The notes under the pieces were generated by a model. That model saw nothing but the letters and a program-made list of their open reading frames with translations, did no database searches and had not been told where the DNA came from. From Bacillota bacterium (GTDB lineage Bacteria; Bacillota; SHA-98; Ch115; JABLXJ01): 33,398 nt of DNA. The translations under genes were made by a program, and so were the position numbers. Of this stretch, positions 13,624-20,765 are shown piece by piece. The stretch is from contig DUMQ01000086.1 of NCBI GenBank assembly GCA_012839815.1, forward strand, positions 1-33,398. Direction: 5' to 3'. How positions within the stretch are numbered: the first letter of the stretch is position 1; the number at the start of each line of letters is the position of its first letter.

Positions 13624-15277
13624 CAACCTGAGTGGGAGCAGCGACCTGATCGGGAGTGGCAACTTGAGTGGGAGTGGTAACCTGCGTAGCAGCATCAATA
13701 CTAGCGCGAGAGAATCTGAGGGACATAGAGAATATGAAGAATATGAGGTGATAATCGGGCTTGAGGTCCACGCTGAGCTCCTGACCGACTCGAAGATATT
13801 CTGCGGGTGTAGCACTAAATTCGGCGCAGCTCCCAATTCCCACGTGTGCCCCATCTGCCTTGGTATGCCAGGCGTCCTCCCCGTGGTGAACAGGAAGGCT
13901 GTGGAGTTTGCCATTCGGACGGGGCTTGCCCTCAACTGTGAGATTGCTGAGTTTAGCAAGTTTGATAGAAAGAACTATTTCTATCCAGATTTACCAAAGA
14001 ACTACCAGATATCCCAGTATGACCTTCCTCTGTGCAGGAACGGCTATATCGATATTCCCGCTGATACCAGTGTCCTGTCAGGCGGGCCGGACGATAGCCC
14101 TGGTGGACGCCCCGGCGAAAAGGGCAGCTGCACAGGCGCCGGAATACAGGCAGGTCGCGGCCCGGTGAGGAGGATCAGGATAAAACGCGTGCATCTTGAA
14201 GAGGAGGCGGGAAAATCCATTCATGAGGGGCAGAATATAGTCGAGTCCAGCTTTTCGCTGGAGGACTATAACCGCGCAGGCATCCCGTTGATGGAGATAG
14301 TGAGCGAACCGGATATCCGCTCCCCAAGGGAGGCATATGTATATCTCAGCACGTTGAGGGCCATCCTCCAGTATATCGGGGTATCAGACTGTAAGATGGA
14401 GGAAGGTTCGCTGCGTTGTGACGCAAACATTTCGGTGAGGCCTCGCGGCAGCACCCGTTATGGAGCACAGACCGAGCTCAAGAACCTTAACTCGTTTCGT
14501 GCCGTGGAGAAGGGGCTTGCATTTGAGGCAGCACGACAGATAGATGCCCTGAGACGGGGGGAGCGGGTCGTTCGCGAGACCCGGCACTGGGATGAGGCAA
14601 GGGGCATTACCGTCCCGATGCGGAGCAAAGAGGAAGCGCATGATTATCGCTACTTCCCTGAGCCAGATCTGGTGCCGATGGTTATTGAACGCGAGTGGGT
14701 TGAGCGGATCCGCGAGGAACTGCCTGAGCTGCCAGGCGCGCGCAAAGAGCGGCTTATGAAAGAATACGGCCTCCCCGAGTATGATGCCGGCCTCATAACG
14801 GAATCCAGGGCCATGGCTGACTTTTTCGAGGCATGTGCCAGGAATTATAGAGATCCGAAGATCGTGAGCAACTGGGTGATGGGCGAGTTGTCGCGCCTCC
14901 TGAATGAGTCTGGCAAGGACATCAGCGAGGTGCCCGTGACTCCCGGCGGCCTTGCTGATATGTTGAAGCTTATTGATGAAGGGGTTATCAGTGGGAAGAT
15001 CGCCAAGGCCGTGTTTGAGGAGATGTTCAGCACGGGGAAGGCGGCGCGGGAGATCGTGAAGGAGAAGGGCCTCGTCCAGATAGCCGATGAAGGGCAGCTC
15101 CTGAACATTATAGACCAGGTTATAGCCGAAAACCCGGGGCCTGTAGCGGATGTGGCGGCAGGCAAGGATAAGGCCATCACCTTCTTGGTCGGCCAGGTCA
15201 TGCGCAAGACCCAGGGGCGGGCAAATCCCCAGCTTGCGACGAGGCTGCTGCGGGAGAGGCTCCAGGAGGGCAGGTAA
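13616..15277 (+). CDS. gatB: Asp-tRNA(Asn)/Glu-tRNA(Gln) amidotransferase subunit B
   Basis: ATP-dependent kinase/transamidase subunit of GatCAB that phosphorylates the misacylated tRNA and amidates it. Signatures: [94 protein letters not shown] and the C-terminal YqeY-like tRNA-binding domain. The ATG at 13616 follows GGAGGTG. Two features are unusual: an N-terminal Ser/Gly/Asn-rich extension of about 44 residues built from 18-bp DNA repeats, and an inserted Gly/Pro-rich loop of about 30 residues between [10 protein letters not shown] and [17 protein letters not shown]. Both lie outside conserved motifs, so the enzyme is probably functional. Confidence 0.95.
   Translation: MSSNLSGSSDLIGSGNLSGSGNLRSSINTSARESEGHREYEEYEVIIGLEVHAELLTDSKIFCGCSTKFGAAPNSHVCPICLGMPGVLPVVNRKAVEFAIRTGLALNCEIAEFSKFDRKNYFYPDLPKNYQISQYDLPLCRNGYIDIPADTSVLSGGPDDSPGGRPGEKGSCTGAGIQAGRGPVRRIRIKRVHLEEEAGKSIHEGQNIVESSFSLEDYNRAGIPLMEIVSEPDIRSPREAYVYLSTLRAILQYIGVSDCKMEEGSLRCDANISVRPRGSTRYGAQTELKNLNSFRAVEKGLAFEAARQIDALRRGERVVRETRHWDEARGITVPMRSKEEAHDYRYFPEPDLVPMVIEREWVERIREELPELPGARKERLMKEYGLPEYDAGLITESRAMADFFEACARNYRDPKIVSNWVMGELSRLLNESGKDISEVPVTPGGLADMLKLIDEGVISGKIAKAVFEEMFSTGKAAREIVKEKGLVQIADEGQLLNIIDQVIAENPGPVADVAAGKDKAITFLVGQVMRKTQGRANPQLATRLLRERLQEGR
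13625..13693 (+). repeat. 18-bp tandem repeat at the 5' end of gatB
   Basis: Three full copies and a partial fourth of an 18-bp unit close to AACCTGAGTGGGAGTGGC (13625-13642, 13643-13660, 13661-13678, 13679-13693). They encode six-residue repeats of the type NLSGSG. The unit keeps frame, so copy-number change would alter only the length of the N-terminal tail. Confidence 0.8.
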
Positions 15278-15283
15278 TATAGA

Positions 15284-16237
15284 ATGAAAAAGGCCAGGGC
15301 ATGGGCTGACGCCTCATTACTTATCGTGACTTTAATATGGGGTTCGGCTTTTGTCCTGGTTAAGGATGTTGTCCAAACTGTACCGCCTATAGTACTGGTC
15401 GCGACGAGGTTTCTTGCCGCGACCGTTTTATTTGGCATCGTCATGGCGCGGCGCCTCCGGTTTATCAACCGGCGCCTCCTCGCCGCAGGCAGCCTCATAG
15501 GGGTGATCCTGTTCAGCGGGTTCATCCTGCAAACCGTCGGCATTGAATACACGTCGGCCTCAAAGGCTGCGTTCATAACGGCCCTTTCAGTCGTTATGGT
15601 CCCGCTCTTTGCAGCCCTTATACTCAAACGAAAGCCTACAACATTATCCCTCATAGGGGTTGGTCTGGCAACGCTCGGGCTCGCACTCTTGACCCTCCAC
15701 CCTGGTCCGGAGGCCGGCGACCATGCCATTGCCGGGATTCCAGTAAATGTCGGGGATATCATAACCTTTATGGGGGCTATTGCATTTGCTTTGCATATTG
15801 TCTTTGTGGGTAAATATGCCCCTTTTCTGGACGTGCCTTTGCTTGTTTTCATTCAGATGGCCACTGTAACGGCGATAAGCTGGGGCGAGATAGGGATCGG
15901 GGCGGTTATGGAGGGGGTCATAGCCGGCCTGCGAGGCAACCCGGGGATGTTGGGGCCCTCAGGGATTAGCCAGCTGACCTTTGAGACCTGGGCTGCTGTA
16001 TTGTTTTTGGGGGTTTTTGGCACGGCCTTAGCATTCTTTATACAAAATGCTGCCCAGAGATTTACGACCCCGACGCGCGTGGCAATTATCTTCTCCACCG
16101 AGCCCGTTTTTGCCGCGATCTTCGCCCGGGTCTTTCTTGGGGAGACGCTCGGGATGAGGGGGGTGCTCGGGTCAATCCTCATCCTGGCCGGGACCATCGT
16201 AGCAGAGATGCCAGCAAGATTTCTTGAGAGATATTAG
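15284..16237 (+). CDS. EamA/DMT-superfamily transporter
   Basis: Membrane protein of 317 residues with about ten hydrophobic helices in two repeated EamA halves. The first opens with LLIVTLIWGSAFVLVKDVV and RFLAATVLFGIVMARRL; the second opens around VGDIITFMGAIAFALHIVFVGKYA and ends with FSTEPVFAAIFARVFLGETL, the usual family ending before the last helix. Such proteins export or exchange amino acids, metabolites or nucleotides; the substrate cannot be told from sequence. The ATG is seven bases after the gatB stop, with AGGAGG lying 15 bases upstream inside gatB, so it may be read from the gatAB transcript. Confidence 0.88.
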   Translation: MKKARAWADASLLIVTLIWGSAFVLVKDVVQTVPPIVLVATRFLAATVLFGIVMARRLRFINRRLLAAGSLIGVILFSGFILQTVGIEYTSASKAAFITALSVVMVPLFAALILKRKPTTLSLIGVGLATLGLALLTLHPGPEAGDHAIAGIPVNVGDIITFMGAIAFALHIVFVGKYAPFLDVPLLVFIQMATVTAISWGEIGIGAVMEGVIAGLRGNPGMLGPSGISQLTFETWAAVLFLGVFGTALAFFIQNAAQRFTTPTRVAIIFSTEPVFAAIFARVFLGETLGMRGVLGSILILAGTIVAEMPARFLERY

Positions 16238-16247
16238 ATTTAGATGA

Positions 16248-16275
16248 TTTAGATATTGAAATTTAGATATTGAAA
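16248..16275 (+). repeat. Perfect 14-bp tandem duplication after the DMT transporter gene
   Basis: TTTAGATATTGAAA is present at 16248-16261 and again at 16262-16275, with a partial ATTTAGAT copy just before. The region is AT-rich and noncoding. Confidence 0.75.
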
Positions 16276-16292
16276 ATAGAGGGCCGGGGTGC

Positions 16293-16320
16293 TTGGAAAT
16301 AATTCAGCTTATGCTATAAT
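16293..16320 (+). promoter_or_regulatory. Extended -10 sigma-A promoter for the methyltransferase gene
   Basis: A -35 TTGGAA (16293-16298), a 16-bp spacer and -10 TATAAT (16315-16320) with a TGC extended -10 element. Transcription would start near 16327, leaving a leader of about 195 bases if the gene starts at 16522. The leader contains three near-copies of TTATACAAGGG (16356-16366, 16367-16377, 16383-16393). Confidence 0.6.
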
Positions 16321-16521
16321 CTCGTGTACAAGGAAGTCGTACTTAAAGAAGCGCATTATACAAGGGTTATACAAGGGAATGATTACACAAGGGAACGCAT
16401 GCACCGCGACAGTTCCAGGACGGCTGCATCGCGGATGCCACAGTTATTGTCAGCTGCTGCTATTATCGGCAGCTGCGCGTTCCTCGAATCTTACAACACT
16501 GGTGGGAGGGGCGTTTTTGAG

Positions 16522-17523
16522 GTGCGGTTGATAGACATAGTAAAGCAATCCCCGAGGCGTCTTGTGATTCCTTTGATGGGCTATCCCGGTGCTCGTCTTA
16601 CAAACTCAACCATAAGGCAAAACGAGTTCAACAGCGACCTTCACTATAGGTCCATCTATAAACTGGTTGAGAGGTTTGATCCTGATGCCGTCTTCTTTAT
16701 GATGGACTTATCCGTTGAAGCAGGGGCCCTGGGCCTCCAGGTCCGTTATCCGTTGAGCGAGTCCGCCACCGTAGAGCATCATCCAGTCAAGAGCGTTGCT
16801 GATCTCGAGCAGTACCAGGTCCTTGACCCGTTATTTGACGCGCGAGTGAAATCATATATAGAGACGATGAAGTTAATGGCAAGGAGCCTTAACATCCCCA
16901 AGGGTGGCTATGTGATCGGCCCCTTTACGCTGGCGGGCCTCTTGATGGGGGCAGTCGAGATAGCGACTGCAACGATCACCGAGCCCGACCTGGTGCTCTC
17001 CGTGGTGAACTTCGCGGAGAACATCATCATCCGCTACGCCAAGGAGCTGATCCGGGCCGGGGCGGATATTATCGCGATACTCGAGCCAACGGCCACCTTC
17101 CTCTCCCCCAAGGCGTTTGCCAGGTTCTCGGGTGCATCGGTGAGCAGGATCGTGAGGTTCCTCGATGCCATGACCATATTGCACATCTGCGGTAACACCA
17201 CCCACCTGATCGAGGCCATGTGCGATACGGGGGTTCAAGGCTTGAGCCTGGATTCAGTGGTTGATTTCCCCGCAGTGGCTTCAAGGGTGAGGAGCGACGT
17301 GGTGTTGATAGGCAATATAGACCCTGTCCGGGTGATGGTGAATGAGACGCCGGATGGGGTCAAGCGGGCAGTGAATAACCTGCTTGAGGCGATGGAGCCC
17401 TATCCGAATTTCATCCTGAGCACCGGGTGCGACCTGCCGCTCGAGACCCCTCTTGAGAATATCCAGGCCTTTATGGAGGCGGGCAAGGCATGGCGGCGGC
17501 AAAGAGCGGACAGCGCAGCATAG
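16522..17523 (+). CDS. Uroporphyrinogen decarboxylase superfamily protein, MtaA/CmuA-type methyltransferase
   Basis: Protein of 333 residues in the URO-D/MtaA superfamily. In anaerobes the MtaA-like members move methyl groups between a corrinoid protein and coenzyme M or another acceptor. The zinc ligand pattern of that branch is visible: His-x-Cys in TILHICGNTTHLI near residue 220 and a later Cys in STGCDLPLETPLENI near 302. GPFTLAGLLMG and GADIIAILEPTATFLSPKAF are family segments. Heme-pathway uroporphyrinogen decarboxylase is unlikely given the HxC...C motif. The start is chosen as GTG 16522, about ten bases after GGGAGGGG. The frame stays open upstream to 16324 and an ATG at 16399 follows AAGGGA, but that extension is unlike the family. 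No corrinoid protein gene is adjacent. Confidence 0.8.
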   Translation: MRLIDIVKQSPRRLVIPLMGYPGARLTNSTIRQNEFNSDLHYRSIYKLVERFDPDAVFFMMDLSVEAGALGLQVRYPLSESATVEHHPVKSVADLEQYQVLDPLFDARVKSYIETMKLMARSLNIPKGGYVIGPFTLAGLLMGAVEIATATITEPDLVLSVVNFAENIIIRYAKELIRAGADIIAILEPTATFLSPKAFARFSGASVSRIVRFLDAMTILHICGNTTHLIEAMCDTGVQGLSLDSVVDFPAVASRVRSDVVLIGNIDPVRVMVNETPDGVKRAVNNLLEAMEPYPNFILSTGCDLPLETPLENIQAFMEAGKAWRRQRADSAA

Positions 17524-17623
17524 GGAATCCTTGAGCAGCGCACGGATCTGTACGGATCTCACTGTAGAAGATGCGTTTGAGCAGTCCAGGGGATTCTTGC
17601 GCCGCGCGGGGAGCGGGACGTAG

Positions 17624-17650
17624 CCGCGGCGGGCTAATCACCCGCCGCGG
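17624..17650. other. Perfect GC-rich stem-loop at the 3' end of the P-loop ATPase gene
   Basis: Ten-bp arms CCGCGGCGGG (17624-17633) and CCCGCCGCGG (17641-17650) enclose a 7-base loop that contains the ATPase stop codon. It lies between two convergent genes. Neither strand has a following T-run, so it is not a standard intrinsic terminator, though it could protect 3' ends. Confidence 0.55.
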
Positions 17651-18512
17651 ACGAAGCCGGTGATACCTCGGCTGCGTACCTCAATATGCGAGCAAGGGTC
17701 TGCTCTCGCAGCTCTGTGATGCCATCGAAATCCATTGCCGGCGTATAGAAGGATTCCATCCGGTCGTGCTCGGTCTTTGCTTCGCCGATGAAGCGGATTG
17801 CACGGTTGAAGAGCCGCTCGAATATCTCGCGATCTTCGGCCATTATCGATAAAAACTTGCTGGTTATTGAAGGGGAGAGACACTCATTCATGTCGATTAT
17901 GGTGTCCTCCGGCGCAGGGGTGTAGGTGTGCGGCTCGATTGACTTTGTCAAGGCGATCCCGAGGTCTATGATAACAACGTGCTCGACCTTCTCAGGATTG
18001 AGCGGGCAGTGGTAGAATTCCACATCGTGCCCGCGCTCGATAGCTGCGGTTGCCACCTTGTAGAGGAGTGTCGATTTACCCGTACCCGGGTCGCCCTCGA
18101 TAATGTATTTCGTCTGGCAGGGGCCGACGATCGTGTCCAGGTAATTCATCAGGCCGTCCGGGGTTATGGCGCTGGCGAATAAATGCCTCGACCGGCCAAC
18201 TATGAACGACGCCGGACGGGTACCGAAGATCTCCCTGATTATCTGCTCGGCCTTTTTATTTGCCTTTCCGAAATCCATCCCCTTGAGGTTGCATGCCTCC
18301 CAGTCGTCGTAAACCGCCTTGGCCGCCCTCAGGAACCGGTAGGCATGTTCAAAAAGCCTCGCTATATTCCCATTTGCTTCGAGAATCTCCTCCTTATGCT
18401 TGCGGAGCTGGGCCTCATCCCAGTAGTCGCCCAGGTGAATGATCTCGTCGACGGCACCGGGCGTACGGGGGTCGTAGATGTGAAGGGCAGTAACCAGATT
18501 TAAATCGGGCAT
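17634..18512 (-). pseudogene. P-loop ATPase (PRK06851-like tandem-duplicated family), truncated at its 5' end
   Basis: The remaining 292 residues show an internal duplication. Residues 3 to about 95 (ALHIYDPRTPGAVDEIIHLG...LFEHAYRF...NLKGMDF) align with the C-terminal part beginning IDLGIALTKSIEPHTYTP (...LFNRAIRF...TPAMDF). Between them is one complete nucleotide-binding half with RHLFASAITPDGLMNYLD and Walker A EGDPGTGKST near residue 144. The first copy therefore lacks its own P-loop half of about 85-90 residues. I recall the family as a Firmicute protein of about 360-380 residues with two such halves. The break falls at a duplicated 13-bp sequence where the mobile island starts. A leftover ATG at 18512 could still start a product, without a clear ribosome binding site. 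Function of the family is unknown to me. Confidence 0.75.
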
Positions 18513-18526
18513 CCCAGATTTAAATC
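18494..18526. repeat. 13-bp direct repeat at the host/island junction (candidate attachment-site region)
   Basis: CCAGATTTAAATC occurs at 18494-18506 and 18514-18526, a 20-bp period. The first copy lies in the truncated ATPase frame and the second just upstream of its remaining ATG, where the frame meets stop codons. Left of it is host sequence; 28 bp to the right the toxin-antitoxin pair begins. This is the best candidate for the left end of the island, but a serine-recombinase core cannot be proved without the other end. Confidence 0.4.
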
Positions 18527-18554
18527 AAAAACATCATTGGAAAGGTATTAAGGA

Positions 18555-18836
18555 TTAAGGGTGTAGGCCTCGACCACGAAGCCTTTCAAGGTAACGGTGC
18601 AAGACCATTCGGATCAGAGTGGTCTGGCCGATACCGGCTTTCTCGGCGACGCGCTTGAATGTTTCCAGGTCTTCACGCGGCAGTCGTAGAGAGAGGTGCA
18701 CCAGTTCCTTTTCCGGAGCTCTCTTCGTTTCAATTTTTACTTCTTCCAGACCCATCAGGTCCATGCTGTCGGTCTCGTCAAAGAATTTTGCAAGTTCATC
18801 GATATTATCGGTATCGGGAGGATATTTTCCGGCCAT
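18555..18836 (-). CDS. brnA: BrnA/CopG-like ribbon-helix-helix antitoxin
   Basis: Protein of 93 residues with an acidic N-terminal half and a C-terminal ribbon-helix-helix: beta strand ELVHLSLRLP, then helices EDLETFKRVAEKAG and TTLIRMVLHRYLERL. It follows the toxin gene by four bases on the same strand, with GGGGG at the toxin stop serving as ribosome binding site. In BrnTA modules the antitoxin binds the toxin and, as the RHH DNA-binding partner, represses the shared promoter. A palindrome that fits such an operator lies upstream at 19146-19168. The toxin-first gene order is the normal one for brnTA. Confidence 0.82.
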   Translation of the reverse strand: MAGKYPPDTDNIDELAKFFDETDSMDLMGLEEVKIETKRAPEKELVHLSLRLPREDLETFKRVAEKAGIGQTTLIRMVLHRYLERLRGRGLHP

Positions 18837-18840
18837 AAAG

Positions 18841-19131
18841 CTACCCCCTTTCGTAATATCGTCGTTCGCGGTCGGTCATGTCCCGGGCGGTTATCGGGAG
18901 CGCGACTCCCTGTCCTTCGTCTAGAAGCACCACGTATATATACCGTCCACCGCTAGTCCTACCGTAGAAATAGTAAATATAATGTTCCGGGTCCCTTTCA
19001 GACCTTGGCCCACGGCGGATAATATGTTTTTCATCATCGAATACAACCTCTTCCACCTCATCAGTGTCGATTCCATGGCGGGCTATATGTGCAATGCGAT
19101 CGAGCCTCCAGTTAAGCTTTTCGATCCGCAT
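18841..19131 (-). CDS. brnT: BrnT-family ribonuclease toxin
   Basis: Protein of 96 residues with BrnT family features: RLDRIAHIARHGIDTDEVEEVVFDD near the N-terminus and the C-terminal PITARDMTDRERRYYERG, which matches the conserved ARDMT..ERR.Y ending. BrnT is a RelE-fold RNase that slows translation when BrnA is lost. The start is the ATG at 19131, seven bases after a perfect AGGAGG. A start 12 codons upstream would overlap the promoter and operator. The pair sits at the extreme left end of the island, consistent with stabilising it. Confidence 0.85.
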   Translation of the reverse strand: MRIEKLNWRLDRIAHIARHGIDTDEVEEVVFDDEKHIIRRGPRSERDPEHYIYYFYGRTSGGRYIYVVLLDEGQGVALPITARDMTDRERRYYERG

Positions 19132-19145
19132 TTGATAACCTCCTA

Positions 19146-19168
19146 ATTGTACTACATTGTAGCACAAT
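19146..19168. promoter_or_regulatory. Palindromic operator of the brnTA operon
   Basis: A 23-bp near-perfect palindrome with outer arms ATTGT/ACAAT and inner arms CTACA/TGTAG around a single central base; only two further symmetric positions mismatch. It covers the minus-strand -10 element and ends two bases before the ribosome binding site, as expected for an antitoxin autorepression site. Confidence 0.65.
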
Positions 19169-19184
19169 AATTAGGTAATGTCGA
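19156..19184 (-). promoter_or_regulatory. Sigma-A promoter of brnTA
   Basis: Read on the minus strand: -35 TCGACA (19184-19179), 17-bp spacer, -10 TACAAT (19161-19156). Each hexamer matches consensus at five of six positions. The -10 lies in the middle of the palindrome at 19146-19168. Confidence 0.65.
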
Positions 19185-19199
19185 TAAAGGAGTTTCGGA

Positions 19200-20720
19200 T
19201 CACTCTAGAAATTTGATAGGAACCCGGGCACGAATAGTTATCTCTCCAGGTGTCACCACGATTTGATCCACTAGCATGCGAACAAGGTGCTTACGGCCTT
19301 CGAAGTCTAGGTTGTCCAGGGAGGCCCTTACTTCACGCAAAGCATCCCGGATATCCTGAGGAGTAGGTGCTTGGCGGATGACTGCTAGCCGAGAATTAAT
19401 CTGCGATTTACGCTCCAATAATCGGTTTTCCCGGGTTTTGAGTGCCTCAAGACGCTCCTCTATCTCCGATATAGGTACAAGGCCCCGTTGAAAAATATCA
19501 ACCAATCGGCTGCGTTCCTTGGTTACAGAATTTAGCTCACTTTCGATCATGACAAGCTCACTCTGATCAATTGATTCGGAGTCCTTCCGGAGTTGCTCTT
19601 CCAGGGCAGCGCAGAGCTCGTCGGGATTCTGGACCCAGAGTACAACACGGGACCACACCTGGCGTTCTAAGAAGTCACGAAGCACGTAGGGTTGCACACA
19701 TTTAGGACGCCCTGGGATGCCTGGATTACGGGCGGTACAGACATAGTAGATACGATGCTTTTGCCGAATCGTCCCTCTGAAGCCGTGCATCGTGGCGCCA
19801 CATATTCCGCAACGAAGGAGCCCGGATAAAAGATAGTTTTCTATAGCCCGCCCCGGCTTAAGTTGCCGCGCTCTTTCCATGCGTTCCTGCACAGCGTTCC
19901 ATAGGTCTTTGCTGATTATAGCAGGGACTTGGACCGTTACCCAATGCTCTTTGGGGTAAAACTTTATCTTAACTCGTTCTTCCGGTGGGCGAAACTTATT
20001 AGCTTTGCCCCCGCGATGGTCCCATCTCTGGAGGATTAGTTCTCCTATATAAGTGCGATTATGCAATATTCTCTTGACGGTCGCCTTCTGCCATATGCTG
20101 CCCTTGGGCGATGGAATACCGAAATCATTTAACCGGGCTGCTATGGATTTAGGCCCCATGTCTTCGGTAGCACACCAGGTATATATTTGACGTACTATGG
20201 CGGCTTCCTCGGGGATAATTTCGAGGCTTGAATCCTTATACCGGTAGCCATATACTCCAGGCATATGTGTGACCTTGCCCTCCAGGGCCTTACGTCGTTT
20301 ACCTCTCATAGAACGCTCACGGATTTTCTCCTTCTCATATTCGGCGATGGCGCCCCTGAGAGAGTAAAAGAGTTTCCCCTCGGGGGTGTCTTTCCAATCG
20401 AAGTTGATGAACTCAAGGCGAACTCCGGCACGTTCAATCTCCTCGGTTACTATTAGCTGGTGAGAGAGGTTACGCGCTAGGCGGTCGGGATCATAGCAAA
20501 CGAAAAGGTCGATATGCCCCTGACGGATAAGGTCACGCGCCCGGGTAAGCCCAGGACGTTCAAGAATGCTGCCGGATATACCCTCATCCACGCACTCGAT
20601 GATATCTGTTGCACCGAGAGACTGGGCTTTCCTTTTGCAAACATCGAGTTGGTCTATCAGGCTGTATCCATGACGAGCTTGGTCTTCTGTAGATACGCGG
20701 CAATAGACAATCGCAATCAA
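19200..20720 (-). CDS. Large serine recombinase (site-specific integrase)
   Basis: Protein of 506 residues with the three-part layout of large serine integrases: N-terminal resolvase domain with nucleophile Ser10 in VYCRVSTEDQARHG and the conserved DRLARNLSHQLIV region, the recombinase domain (GVYGYRYKD onward), and a zinc-ribbon domain with cysteine pairs in LLRCGICGATMHG and YVCTARNP...CVQ, followed by a coiled-coil-like stretch (LVMIESELNSVTKERSRLVDI...). It cuts and joins attP and attB through a Ser-DNA link and normally needs a directionality factor to excise. The start is TTG at 20720, after GGAAAGGG; a stop codon six codons upstream excludes a longer start. It reads toward the broken ATPase gene. 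Skin-type and phage elements use the same enzyme class. Confidence 0.95.
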   Translation of the reverse strand: MIAIVYCRVSTEDQARHGYSLIDQLDVCKRKAQSLGATDIIECVDEGISGSILERPGLTRARDLIRQGHIDLFVCYDPDRLARNLSHQLIVTEEIERAGVRLEFINFDWKDTPEGKLFYSLRGAIAEYEKEKIRERSMRGKRRKALEGKVTHMPGVYGYRYKDSSLEIIPEEAAIVRQIYTWCATEDMGPKSIAARLNDFGIPSPKGSIWQKATVKRILHNRTYIGELILQRWDHRGGKANKFRPPEERVKIKFYPKEHWVTVQVPAIISKDLWNAVQERMERARQLKPGRAIENYLLSGLLRCGICGATMHGFRGTIRQKHRIYYVCTARNPGIPGRPKCVQPYVLRDFLERQVWSRVVLWVQNPDELCAALEEQLRKDSESIDQSELVMIESELNSVTKERSRLVDIFQRGLVPISEIEERLEALKTRENRLLERKSQINSRLAVIRQAPTPQDIRDALREVRASLDNLDFEGRKHLVRMLVDQIVVTPGEITIRARVPIKFLE

Positions 20721-20759
20721 TTTGGATTCCCTTTCCTATTACTACGATTTAATAGCCAA

Positions 20760-20765
20760 ATTATA
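20760..20765 (-). promoter_or_regulatory. Candidate -10 element of the serine recombinase promoter
   Basis: TATAAT on the minus strand, about 40 bp before the TTG start of the recombinase. No good -35 hexamer is found at 17-18 bp, so the promoter may be weak or activator-dependent. Confidence 0.35.

Noticed and set aside
16324-16521. N-terminal extension of the MtaA-like protein
   Set aside because: The frame is open but contains repeats, follows a promoter closely and is unlike the family; the GTG at 16522 after GGGAGGGG is a better start.
17624-17650. Intrinsic terminator between the convergent methyltransferase and ATPase genes
   Set aside because: The hairpin is strong but neither side has a T-run, so it was listed only as a stem-loop.
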